The translations under genes and the position numbers were made by a program. Below are positions 54,499 through 62,561 of a stretch of 64,000 nt of DNA, piece by piece. Under the pieces are notes generated by a model. The model had not been told where the DNA came from. It saw only the letters and a program-made list of their open reading frames with translations, and did no database searches. The stretch's first letter is position 1; each line of letters opens with the position of its first letter. The DNA comes from Actinomycetota bacterium (GTDB lineage: Bacteria > Actinomycetota > CADDZG01 > JAHWKV01): positions 124,001-188,000 of the forward strand of contig JAUJPC010000003.1 of assembly GCA_030447305.1 (NCBI GenBank), read 5' to 3'.

Positions 54499-54699
54499 TT
54501 AGCTGGTCTCCCAGCTGAAGGACCCGATCGGCAAGGGGCCGAGCCGGTCCTCGTGCCAGGAAAACTCGCTCTGTGGTGAAAGGTCGCGGCCGCAGGAGCC
54601 GCAGTACAAAGAGGTGGTGGTCGCCGGCATCTCGCACGACGGGCAGCGCTTAAGTGAGCTTTTTGCGGAAGGGTGGTCGACGCGTGATGTCAGGTTCAA
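54499..54699 (-). CDS. Small zinc-ribbon protein
   Basis: 66 residues with two CxxC knuckles, RCPSCEMPA and LYCGSCGRDLS, forming a zinc ribbon, then a short acidic/aromatic tail (FSWHEDRLGPLPIGSFSWET). The start is a TTG at 54699; there is only a weak ribosome site (GGTGAA). Such proteins are unclassified; a structural or nucleic-acid-binding role is possible. Located just outside the element. Confidence 0.6.
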   Translation of the reverse strand: MNLTSRVDHPSAKSSLKRCPSCEMPATTTSLYCGSCGRDLSPQSEFSWHEDRLGPLPIGSFSWETS

Positions 54700-54794
54700 A
54701 TGTTCACCTCACAGCCCCGAGGAACGTTGCATATGGGGTCGAACACCATAACTGCGGTGCGCGGGGGACATCGGAGAGGTCAATTTCTTTGAGT

Positions 54795-55514
54795 CTAAGG
54801 AATGTCCTTCGGAGGCCACACGGGCTTCCCGGGCTGGATGTCGACTGCCGGCTGACCCCTGCGGAACAAACGGGCTGGTGCGCCGCGCAGGCTGTATTGG
54901 CCGCCCTCGACCCGCAGGATCCCGCCTTCCCACAGACCGATCACCGGCGTGCCGTTCACTTCGTGGAACTCGGCGATCCGGTCGTCTCGTGTCTCACCGA
55001 AATGCTCCTGAAACGTACCTCCGGCCTCAACGTACGTCCTGCCCGAGAAGTAGTGGACGTTTATCTGGAAAGGGATCAGTCCAAGGGCCTCAAAGCTCGG
55101 CGGCCGGACGATTGGCATGTCGTTCGTCGTCATCATGGTGGGACAGGCGACGTTCGTCCCCGCGCTGATGCCGAGGTAAGGCAGACCGCTTCTGACCCCG
55201 TCCCGGATGGCGTCCAGCAGGTTGAGCTCGTAAAGGGCGTCCAGCAGCCGGAAGGTGTTTCCTCCTCCGATGTAGATGCCCTCCGCTTCCTCCACTGCCT
55301 TGACCGGGTCGGCCCTTCGGTGAATGCCGTCCAGGCAAAGACCGCCGTGCAGGCCTCGGGCGGTAAGCCCTTCGACGTACGCATCGTGGTCTTTCAGGGC
55401 ATATGGAACGAACAGCAACTTATCGATCGGCCCGAAGAAGGACTGCATCTGTTCGGATAGCAGCGAAGCGCGGTCCGGCGTTCCGAAGCCGCCGCTTCCC
55501 AAAAGAAGTCGCAT
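54795..55514 (-). CDS. pepE: Peptidase E-like (S51) dipeptidase
   Basis: About 239 residues. IYIGGGNTFRLLDALYE and LPYLGISAGTNVACPTMMTT contain the S51 signature with nucleophile Ser in G-I-S-A-G; later blocks FQINVHYF and VIGLWEGGILRVEGG match. PepE cleaves dipeptides with N-terminal Asp. ATG at 55514 begins the family similarity (MRLLLGSGGFG); a GTG/ATG further upstream would add an unlikely leader. No operon partner. Confidence 0.88.
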   Translation of the reverse strand: MRLLLGSGGFGTPDRASLLSEQMQSFFGPIDKLLFVPYALKDHDAYVEGLTARGLHGGLCLDGIHRRADPVKAVEEAEGIYIGGGNTFRLLDALYELNLLDAIRDGVRSGLPYLGISAGTNVACPTMMTTNDMPIVRPPSFEALGLIPFQINVHYFSGRTYVEAGGTFQEHFGETRDDRIAEFHEVNGTPVIGLWEGGILRVEGGQYSLRGAPARLFRRGQPAVDIQPGKPVWPPKDIP

Positions 55515-55655
55515 CGCCGCCCAGTCTAAGGCGGCCCGCCGACGCTCCACACTCAGGATTCTCAGCGTACGCTAAGACGGATCCTAGGCGCCGCTCAGTC
55601 TGCGCTTCTAATTTGGGTAAAGGTATCTCCTCATCTCGACCGGAGGCATCCATCG

Positions 55656-56561
55656 ATGAAGTCGTATGATCTTGGTCGGCCTGCTTTCCGGGGGCACACC
55701 GCACCGAATAGCTCGGGGCATCGGGAGTCGTGGCCTCACACGGTGCTGCCCCCCAACAAGTGGCCGCCTCCATCCGTTCAACCCGAGCCACCCGTTCACA
55801 CCAAGCCCCGAAGGGGCCTGTTCCACCTGGTGGTTGTTCCTCTCCTGTCGGCGCTATTGGGAGCGGCATTGGGGATCGGGGCAACTCTCACCTTCGTCGA
55901 CCGTACGCCGGGGCCAGAAGTTGCGGCGTCCGCTGCCTCCACCGGCGGCAAACCAATGCTCGCAGGAGTCGCCGCGGTGGCGGAGAAGGTCATCCCGAGT
56001 GTTGTTCAAATCGACACCACGGTGCGGTCACGCCTCGGGACTCGTCGGGGCACCGGATCTGGAGTCATCTACAGCTCCGACGGCTTCATACTCACGAACA
56101 AGCACGTGGTCGAGGGCGGCCAGACCTTCCGGGTGACTCTGTCCAACGGTGACCAGCTGCAGGGCACGGTCGTGGGAGCGGGTCAGGGAGACATCGCGGT
56201 GTTGAAAGTTGACCGGACGGGTCTGCCGGCGGCCACCTTCGGGTCCTCCTCCAGCGTCCGGGTCGGTGACGTGGCCGTCGCGGTCGGAAGTCCCTACGGG
56301 CTGGGAGGCACGGTTACCGCCGGCGTGGTCAGCGCCCTCAACCGCCAGATAGGTGTGGGCCGGGGTGCAACCCTCGGCGACCTTCTTCAGACCGACGCTC
56401 CCATCAACCCGGGCAACTCCGGCGGAGCGTTGGTCAACGCCTCCGGTGAGGTCATTGGAATCAACACCGCCATCGTGGAGGGTGCGGGGAGCCTCGGTTT
56501 CGCCATCTCGGTCGACGCCGTTCTGCGCGATGTAAAAGAGGTCATCGGCGCGGCGGCGTAA
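55656..56561 (+). CDS. Membrane-anchored trypsin-like protease (HtrA-like, no PDZ)
   Basis: 301 residues. A Pro-rich cytoplasmic start, one membrane helix (VVPLLSALLGAALGIGATLT), then an S1C protease: His in LTNKHVVEGG, Asp in GDIAVLKVD, Ser in NPGNSGGALVN. HtrA/DegP proteases normally carry one or two PDZ domains after this; here the protein ends directly (AISVDAVLRDVKEVIG). It probably degrades or trims proteins on the outer face of the membrane. It stops 20 bases from the convergent oxidoreductase. Confidence 0.92.
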   Translation: MKSYDLGRPAFRGHTAPNSSGHRESWPHTVLPPNKWPPPSVQPEPPVHTKPRRGLFHLVVVPLLSALLGAALGIGATLTFVDRTPGPEVAASAASTGGKPMLAGVAAVAEKVIPSVVQIDTTVRSRLGTRRGTGSGVIYSSDGFILTNKHVVEGGQTFRVTLSNGDQLQGTVVGAGQGDIAVLKVDRTGLPAATFGSSSSVRVGDVAVAVGSPYGLGGTVTAGVVSALNRQIGVGRGATLGDLLQTDAPINPGNSGGALVNASGEVIGINTAIVEGAGSLGFAISVDAVLRDVKEVIGAAA

Positions 56562-56581
56562 GGCTTATGGTCCGGCTGAGA

Positions 56582-57973
56582 CTAGAGGCCGTACTCCTCC
56601 AGTAGATGCAGCCACACTTCGCTGACGGTCGGAAACGACGGAACCGCGTGCGCCAACCGCTCCAGGGGAACCTCGCCGGCAATGGCGACGGTCGCCGAGT
56701 GGAGAAGCTCCTGGACTGCGGGACCGGTAAACGTGGCGCCGACGATGGTGCCCAGAGTGTCGTCGACAACCAGCAGGCCGGTCCCCTTGATCCCGTTGCC
56801 CTGCGTGTAGGCTCCCGGGACGTCGCCCAAGGCAGAGGTCAGGACGCTCACTTGCAGGCCCCTCTCGCGGGCCTGGCTCTCGGTCAGTCCCACCGCAGCC
56901 ACCTGCGGGTCCGTGAAGGTTACCCGCGTGACGATCCCGTGGTCGGCCAGGTCGGCGATGGACTTGCCGAGGATCGTATCGGCCGCCACCCGGGCCTGGT
57001 ACTTGCCCATGTGGGTGAGCAGCGCAAGGCCGTTGCAGTCGCCCACGGCGTACAGCCATCCGCCGTCGACTCCCTGCACCCGCAGGGACCGGTCCACCGG
57101 CAAATACCGCCCGGGCTTAACCCCGACCTTCTCAAGTCCGATGCCGGCGGTGTTGGGCGTTCGCCCGAGCGCGACCAGGAGCTCATCACCGGTAACCTGC
57201 TCCGAGTTGTCGAGGGTTGCGGTTACCGCGCCTCCACCGGATTCCCGGCGGACCGCCCGGCATCGGGTGGCCGTAAGGACCCGGATGCCCTCCGACTCGA
57301 AAGCCACCCGCAGCTCGTCACCGGCGAAGGGCTCCTCTTTCGAGAGCAGGCGCGGGCTGCCCTCTATTACGGTGACCTCGTCGCTGCCCAGACGCCTGAA
57401 GGCCTGCGCCAGCTCGGCACCGGTCGCGCCCCCGCCCAGAACCAGCAGGCGCCGGGGCACCTCCGAGGTGGAGGTGGCATCCCGGTTGTCCCAGTGCGGC
57501 ATCCCGTCCAGCCCCTCGATCGGCGGGCGGCTGGGAACCGTGCCGACCGCAAGGATCACGGCTTTGCGGGCTTCAACTCTCGTGCGCCCTCCGTCGGCCA
57601 GACTGACCTCCAGCGACCGGACACCGGTGATTCTGCCACTGCCTCGAAGGAGTGCAATTCCTCTGTCCTGAAGCCACGGAACCTGGGCCGAGTCGTCCCA
57701 GTTGCCGGTCATGTAATCCCGTCGACGAAAGGCGGCAACGGCGTCGACCGGCCCGGTCACGGCCTCGGCGGCGCCGGGTGCTCGGCGGGCGGATGCCACT
57801 ACGTCGCCTGGACGAATCATCGTCTTGCTCGGGATGCAGCCGTAGTAGGAGCACTCTCCGCCTACCAGGCGCTCTTCCACTATCGCAACGGACAGGCCGC
57901 CCTCGGCGCACCGTCCGGCGGCTACTTCACCCGGGGGCCCGGCACCCAGAACAACCACGTCGTACGAATCCAC
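56582..57973 (-). CDS. FAD-dependent pyridine nucleotide-disulfide oxidoreductase (class I)
   Basis: 463 residues: FAD-binding VVVLGAGPPGEVAAGRCAEG, redox-active GGECSYYGCIPSKT (CxxxxC), NAD(P)-binding LLVLGGGATGAELAQAFRRL, second FAD motif LYAVGDCNGLALLTHMGKYQ, and a dimerisation domain ending HAVPSFPTVSEVW. It resembles dihydrolipoamide dehydrogenases and mercuric reductases, but the usual HPT..E box is HAVPSFPTVSE; no merA N-terminal domain is present. Substrate unknown; NADPH-linked disulfide reduction is likely. It diverges from the HxlR regulator. Confidence 0.9.
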   Translation of the reverse strand: MDSYDVVVLGAGPPGEVAAGRCAEGGLSVAIVEERLVGGECSYYGCIPSKTMIRPGDVVASARRAPGAAEAVTGPVDAVAAFRRRDYMTGNWDDSAQVPWLQDRGIALLRGSGRITGVRSLEVSLADGGRTRVEARKAVILAVGTVPSRPPIEGLDGMPHWDNRDATSTSEVPRRLLVLGGGATGAELAQAFRRLGSDEVTVIEGSPRLLSKEEPFAGDELRVAFESEGIRVLTATRCRAVRRESGGGAVTATLDNSEQVTGDELLVALGRTPNTAGIGLEKVGVKPGRYLPVDRSLRVQGVDGGWLYAVGDCNGLALLTHMGKYQARVAADTILGKSIADLADHGIVTRVTFTDPQVAAVGLTESQARERGLQVSVLTSALGDVPGAYTQGNGIKGTGLLVVDDTLGTIVGATFTGPAVQELLHSATVAIAGEVPLERLAHAVPSFPTVSEVWLHLLEEYGL

Positions 57974-58068
57974 GTCGCCCTTTCTATGTAGCGGCCTACA
58001 CCAGCCTAATCCGGCCCCGCCGCTGTTCGTAGGTCAGGTCAGAGCTATCCTTTCAATAGGGACTAACG

Positions 58069-58458
58069 GTGGCAGGACCACGGAGGCAGGCAGTGGCGGA
58101 TTCGACAGGTGAGCCCTCCCGCTGCCCGGGGTACAACCGGGCGGCTGAGATCATCGGCAGCCGTTGGGCCGGGGCGGTCGTTCGGGCGATGCTGGGCGGT
58201 GCCAGCCGGTTCAGTGAGATTCGAGCGGCGATCGAGGGAATCACCGACCGGGTACTCTCCAAACGGCTGAAAGATCTCGAGAGCCAGGGAATTTTGACTC
58301 GGGAGGTCTTCAACGACACCCCGGTTCGTATCGAGTATCACCTAACGGACAGGGGACGGGCGCTCAGCCGCGTGGTCGACGCCATGACCGAGTGGGCCGA
58401 CGACTGGCTCATCGGAGCGCCCGCGGGCACTACCGAAACAAGAACAAGGACCGGCTAA
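58069..58458 (+). CDS. HxlR-family winged-helix transcriptional regulator
   Basis: 129 residues with the HxlR signature: CPGYNRAAEIIGSRWAGAVV, GGASRFSEIRAAIEGITDRV, LSKRLKDLESQGILTREV and YHLTDRGRALSRVVDAM. These proteins often sense redox or aldehyde stress through the N-terminal Cys. It reads away from the disulfide oxidoreductase 95 bases upstream, which is a likely target. GTG start at 58069. Confidence 0.88.
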   Translation: MAGPRRQAVADSTGEPSRCPGYNRAAEIIGSRWAGAVVRAMLGGASRFSEIRAAIEGITDRVLSKRLKDLESQGILTREVFNDTPVRIEYHLTDRGRALSRVVDAMTEWADDWLIGAPAGTTETRTRTG

Positions 58459-58468
58459 GCCGGTCCTT
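58446..58468. terminator. Bidirectional hairpin terminator
   Basis: AAGGACCGGC-TAA-GCCGGTCCTT, a 10-pair stem whose loop is the HxlR stop codon; followed by AGTTTCTT. It serves HxlR and, read the other way, the yceI-like gene. Confidence 0.85.
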
Positions 58469-58485
58469 AGTTTCTTGTCGGGGTG

Positions 58486-58914
58486 TTAGGCGTTCTTGGT
58501 TGCAGCGATGTCGAACTCAAGCTTGACCTTGTCGCTGACCAGGACGCCGCCGGAGTCCAGGGCGGCGTTCCAGTTGATGCCCCAGTCCTTGCGATTGACC
58601 TCGGACGAGCCCTCGAATCCGATGCGGGTGTTGCCCCACGGGTCTAGCTCGACGCCATTGAACTCGAAATCGATGCTGACCGTCCGCGCCACGCCCTTGA
58701 TGGTCAGCTCGCCGTTGAGCTTGAAGCTGTGGTCGCCGACCTTCTCGGCGGAGGTGGAGACAAACTTGATCTCGGGGTACTCGTCCATGGCGAAGAAGTC
58801 GTTGGAACGCAAGTGGGCGTCGTGACGAGCCTGAAAGGCGATACGGGTGTGGGCCGGGTCGATTGTGTAGTCGCCCGTGAGCCGGTCCAGCTCGGTCTGG
58901 GTTGCTGTAGACAT
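58486..58914 (-). CDS. YceI-family protein with an internal deletion
   Basis: 142 residues, where family members have about 180. The start (YTIDPAHTRIAFQARH) runs directly into DAHLRSNDFFAMDEYPEI; the segment usually between them (roughly 42-45 residues that include the MVTKVRG and D-x-S-S strands) is missing in frame. The rest is normal: LNGELTIKGVARTVSIDFEF, DPWGNTRIGFEGSSEVNR, WNAALDSGGVLVSDKVKLEF. YceI proteins are lipocalin-like and bind polyisoprenoids; loss of strands would open the barrel. AAGGAAC precedes the ATG. No signal peptide. Confidence 0.88.
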   Translation of the reverse strand: MSTATQTELDRLTGDYTIDPAHTRIAFQARHDAHLRSNDFFAMDEYPEIKFVSTSAEKVGDHSFKLNGELTIKGVARTVSIDFEFNGVELDPWGNTRIGFEGSSEVNRKDWGINWNAALDSGGVLVSDKVKLEFDIAATKNA

Positions 58915-59069
58915 TTTTTGTTCCTTTCCGCCGGCGCTCGGCCAGATCGCTAGAATCTCTATAGTTACTATCTAGTGGATATCACGGTATTCGCTTGAAC
59001 TCCTTTGTTCGTTGAGTTATTCCCGAGGGCGGGGCCCGGCTCGTGGAGAGCAGGAGGAGGTGTGGGACC

Positions 59070-60086
59070 ATGGTGGGCATGTCTGTCAATGCTGTCGAGG
59101 AGCCTCCCGATCTCTTAGCGTCGCACTCCGCCATCCAGATTCGAGGTCTCAAGAAGCGCTACGGGGAGATTCAAGCGGTGCGGGGCATCGATCTGGATGT
59201 GCCCTCGGGTGAGCTGTTTGGATTCCTCGGGCCCAACGGCGCGGGCAAGTCCACGACGATCAAGATCCTATGCACTCTTGTTCAGCCAACCGGGGGCAGC
59301 GCAAAGGTGGCAGGCTTCGACGTGGTAACGGAGCGCACGAACGTGCGCCGGCATATCGGGCTGGTCTTCCAGGAGCCGACCCTGGACGAGTATCTGACTG
59401 CCGAGCAGAACCTGCGCTTTCATGCCGAGATCTACGGCATGCCGCGCTCCGCCATTCCCGGCCGCCTGGACGCAGTCCTGGACATCGTCGGACTGACCGA
59501 CCGCCGCAACGACCGGGTCTCCACCTTCTCGGGAGGGATGAAGCGGCGGCTTGAGATAGGCCGCGGCCTGCTGCACTCGCCCCGAGTTCTTTTCCTGGAC
59601 GAGCCGACCATCGGATTGGACCCCCAATCCCGGGTCACGCTCTGGAAATACGTCGATCAGCTGAGGGTGCAGGAGCGTATCACCGTCTTTTTGACCACCC
59701 ACTACATGGACGAGGCGGAGAGGTGCGACCGGATCGCCATCATCGACCAGGGCGAGATAGTCGTGCTGGGTACTCCTGCCGGACTCAAGGCCGGCGTCGG
59801 CCAGGACCGGGTTCGGATTCGCACCGCCGACGATGCCGGCGCTGCCGCCACCATCGTCGCCCGGCTGGCCGCCAAGGCGATAGTCACCAAGGACGGAGTT
59901 GACGTGTTCACCGATGACGGCGAAGGCTTCGTTCCCCGACTGTTCGAGCTCGGGCTCAGCGTGCAGTCGGTGACCGTGACCAAGCCGACATTGGACGATG
60001 TCTTCCTTGCCTACACCGGCAACCGGATCGACGACGCGCCGGCGCACTCCCTGCCGCCCGGCCCGTGGTCGAGGAGGCGGGGATGA
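59070..60086 (+). CDS. ABC transporter ATP-binding protein (DrrA-type)
   Basis: About 338 residues. Walker A GPNGAGKST, Q-loop VFQEPTLDEY, ABC signature STFSGGMKRR, Walker B RVLFLDEPTIGLD, and the switch His in TTHYMDEAE. The C-terminal extension with VTVTKPTLDDVFLAYTG is typical of DrrA-like exporters of drugs or lipids. ATG at 59070 follows AGGAGGAGG. It overlaps the permease start by ATGA. Substrate unknown. Confidence 0.93.
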   Translation: MVGMSVNAVEEPPDLLASHSAIQIRGLKKRYGEIQAVRGIDLDVPSGELFGFLGPNGAGKSTTIKILCTLVQPTGGSAKVAGFDVVTERTNVRRHIGLVFQEPTLDEYLTAEQNLRFHAEIYGMPRSAIPGRLDAVLDIVGLTDRRNDRVSTFSGGMKRRLEIGRGLLHSPRVLFLDEPTIGLDPQSRVTLWKYVDQLRVQERITVFLTTHYMDEAERCDRIAIIDQGEIVVLGTPAGLKAGVGQDRVRIRTADDAGAAATIVARLAAKAIVTKDGVDVFTDDGEGFVPRLFELGLSVQSVTVTKPTLDDVFLAYTGNRIDDAPAHSLPPGPWSRRRG

Positions 60087-60955
60087 GCACCACCTCCACC
60101 GCCCCCGAGATGCAGGTCGCGCCGGTCCTGGCCCCGCCTCAGGGCACCTGGCAGGAGCTGAGAGCGATAAAGGTGGTCTGGAAGCGTGATCTGATTCGAT
60201 TCCGGAACGAGCGGGCTCGGATCTTCTCCAGCCTGATGCAGCCACTGCTGTTTTTGTTCGTGTTGGGCAAGGGTCTGGCCGCCGTGGTTCCAACCCGCAG
60301 CGGGACGGACTACTCTACCTTCCTGTTTCCCGGGGTCCTCATCACGGGGGTCATGTTCACGGCGGTCTTCTCCGCCGTCTCCATCGTTTGGGATCGGGAG
60401 TTCGGTTTTTTGAGAGAGATGCTGGTTGCTCCGGTGCGACGCAGCAGCATCGTCGTCGGCAAGTGCCTCGGCAGCGCCACCATCGCGACCTTCCAGGGCA
60501 TCATGATTCTCGCCCTTGCGGGTCTGGCCCACATCCCATACCACCCCGTGCTGCTTGCCGGGGGCGTGGTTCTCACCTTCCTGGTGGCGTTCACCGTCAC
60601 CGCCTTCGGGCTGGTGCTTGCGGTGCGGGTTCAGTCCTTGCAGACCGTCATGCCGGTCATGCAGCTGCTTCTCACGCCGCTGATGTTCCTTTCTGGGTCC
60701 CTGTTTCCTATCGGCGGCAACATCCCGGGATGGCTGGCGTTCATCACCAAGGTGAACCCACTCAGCTACGGAGTCGACGCCACCCGAACGCTGTTCTTTC
60801 ATTTCCTTCCGCCCGGGGCTACCGGGGGAGCGCTGGTAGGCGGCATCACCTGGTTTGGCTGGCTGGTGCCTGTCTGGCTCGACATCGTGATCGTCCTCAT
60901 CACGGGCTTCGCGCTGCTCAGCGTCGCCTGCGTCCTGTTCTCCAAAACGGAGTAG
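60083..60955 (+). CDS. ABC-2 type permease (DrrB-type)
   Basis: 290 residues with six hydrophobic segments and the ABC-2 signature: IFSSLMQPLLFLFVLGKGLA, DREFGFLREMLVAPVRRSSI, VMPVMQLLLTPLMFLSGSLF and KVNPLSYGVDATRTLFF. It is the membrane half of the exporter with the preceding ATPase. The short loop GTDYSTFLFPGVLITGVMF matches the family. Coupled start ATGA at 60083. Confidence 0.92.
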   Translation: MSTTSTAPEMQVAPVLAPPQGTWQELRAIKVVWKRDLIRFRNERARIFSSLMQPLLFLFVLGKGLAAVVPTRSGTDYSTFLFPGVLITGVMFTAVFSAVSIVWDREFGFLREMLVAPVRRSSIVVGKCLGSATIATFQGIMILALAGLAHIPYHPVLLAGGVVLTFLVAFTVTAFGLVLAVRVQSLQTVMPVMQLLLTPLMFLSGSLFPIGGNIPGWLAFITKVNPLSYGVDATRTLFFHFLPPGATGGALVGGITWFGWLVPVWLDIVIVLITGFALLSVACVLFSKTE

Positions 60956-60965
60956 CGGAGCCACC

Positions 60966-62561
60966 TTGGACCTCGTAGCGGGTTTCGGGCTCATCGGACT
61001 GACCGTCATTGTGTCCGGTCTGGTGGCCGGACTCGTCGACCGGGGGCCGATCTCATTCCCGATGATCTTCCTCGGCCTGGGTCTTGCGCTGGGGGCTACG
61101 GGCAGTCTCCAGGTGGACGCCCACAATCCTTCGCTCGAGGTGGTGGCAGCGCTCACCCTGGCCCTGGTCCTGTTCATGGATGCCTTCAGCCTGGAAGGGG
61201 GCGGTAGCCGTAAGGACTGGCTCGTCCCCGCTCTGGTGCTGGGGCCCGGCACCGGCTTGGTGATTCTTGTGGTGGCCGGCGCGGCCATCCTGCTGTTCGA
61301 TCTACCGCCGATCCAGGCCTTCCTGCTGGGAGCGGTGCTGTCCTCCACCGACGCGGTCGTGCTTCGGGATGTCGTGCGGGACGAGCGGGTTCCGCGGCCG
61401 GTACGCCGGGTGCTGTCTGTCGAGGCGGGGACCAACGACATCATCGTGCTGCCTCTGCTTCTGGTTTTGATAGCCGTCGCCGGAGGAAGAAACGCCGGAT
61501 CGAATCCCGCCGACTGGGCTCTGTTTGGAGTCCGGGTCTTTGTCATCGGCCCGGTTGTAGGCGCCGGAGTGGGGGCCGTGGGTGCGTGGCTCATGGCCCG
61601 GGCGGACGCCCGGTACTCGGTCCGGCGCGAGTACCAGGCGTTGTACGGCGTGGGGCTGGTTCTAGCCTCGTACGCCGCGGCGGTGGCTCTGGGAGGCGAC
61701 GGCTTCCTGGCGGCATTCTTCGCAGGCCTGGCCATCACGGCGCTCGACCAGACTCTGTGCGATTGTTTTCTGGAGTTCGGCGACGCCGCGGCCGAGATGT
61801 CGATGCTCCTTGCATTTGTGCTGTTCGGCGCCCTGCTCTCGCAAGAGCTGGGCTCGGTGCCTCCGCTCGCAGGGTTGGGCTTGGCAGCCATTGTGATATT
61901 CGCCGCCCGGCCGCTCGCCATAGGGACGGTGCTCAGCATTCGTCCGGCCGCCCTCAGTCGTGTCGCTCGGGCCTTCATCGCCTGGTTCGGTCCTCGCGGC
62001 CTGAACTCTTTGTTGTTCGCGTTGCTGGTGGTAGCCGGGGGCGTTCCCGGAGGGGAGTTCCTGCTCGCGGTAACCGGCATGGTGGTAATGGTGTCGGTGC
62101 TCCTGCACGGCGCAAGCGCGACACCGCTGTCGGGGTGGTACGGCCGGCGGGTGGCGACCGAGGTTCTCGCCGAGGAGCGTATCGGCACCGCAACCGGACT
62201 GTTCGAGCGCAATGACGAGTCCTCCGACCGCATCGGCGTCGCCGAGCTGGCTGAGATGATCCGCAGTGACGACCCTCCCGTCGTCGTCGACGTTCGCGCC
62301 CGGTCGCAGCAGGACCGGGACGGGGTCCAGATACCGGGCAGTGTGCGGGTGCTTCCGGGATCCGTTCCGGAGTGGGCCTCCACCCAGCTGAAGGACCGGC
62401 CCTATGTCCTGTACTGCACCTGACCGAACGAAGGCACCAGCGCCCGGGCGGCGCGGCACCTGAAATCTGCAGGGTTCCCCCGGGCTTGGGCGCTCAAGGG
62501 GGGACTGGAGGCCTGGCGCAACGAGTATCCGGTCGAGGAGCTGGCTCGGCCAGCCGTCTGA
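60966..62561 (+). CDS. Cation/proton antiporter fused to a rhodanese domain, with in-frame TGA at the Cys position
   Basis: NhaP/CPA1-type antiporter of about 12 helices: AVLSSTDAVVLRDVV, EAGTNDIIVLPLLL, and late AWFGPRGLNSLLFALLV. Residues 420-485 begin a rhodanese domain (VVVDVRARSQQDRDGVQIPG to YVLYCT). A TGA at 62421-62423 follows, but the same frame continues PNEGTSARAARHLKSAGF then WALKGGLEAWRNEYP to a stop at 62561. Relatives read YC-x-CPNE-x-TSAR, so TGA replaces the second Cys. Total 531 residues if read through. Selenocysteine, a nonsense mutation, or an error are possible. Confidence 0.85.
62440..62454 (+). promoter_or_regulatory. Possible bacterial SECIS-like hairpin after the in-frame TGA
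   Basis: GCGCC-CGGGC-GGCGC, 16 bases after the TGA; a G-rich loop lies about 25 bases from it, in the range of known bacterial SECIS elements. GC-rich coding DNA makes such hairpins by chance too. Confidence 0.35.

Noticed and set aside
56606-57991. Long plus-strand open frame opposite the disulfide oxidoreductase
   Set aside because: Low-complexity translation without motifs; the minus-strand gene has all catalytic motifs.
60011-62383. Very long minus-strand open frame (790 codons)
   Set aside because: It lies opposite the ABC permease and antiporter genes, is Arg/Ser/Pro/Thr-rich without any family block, and arises from GC-rich codon bias.
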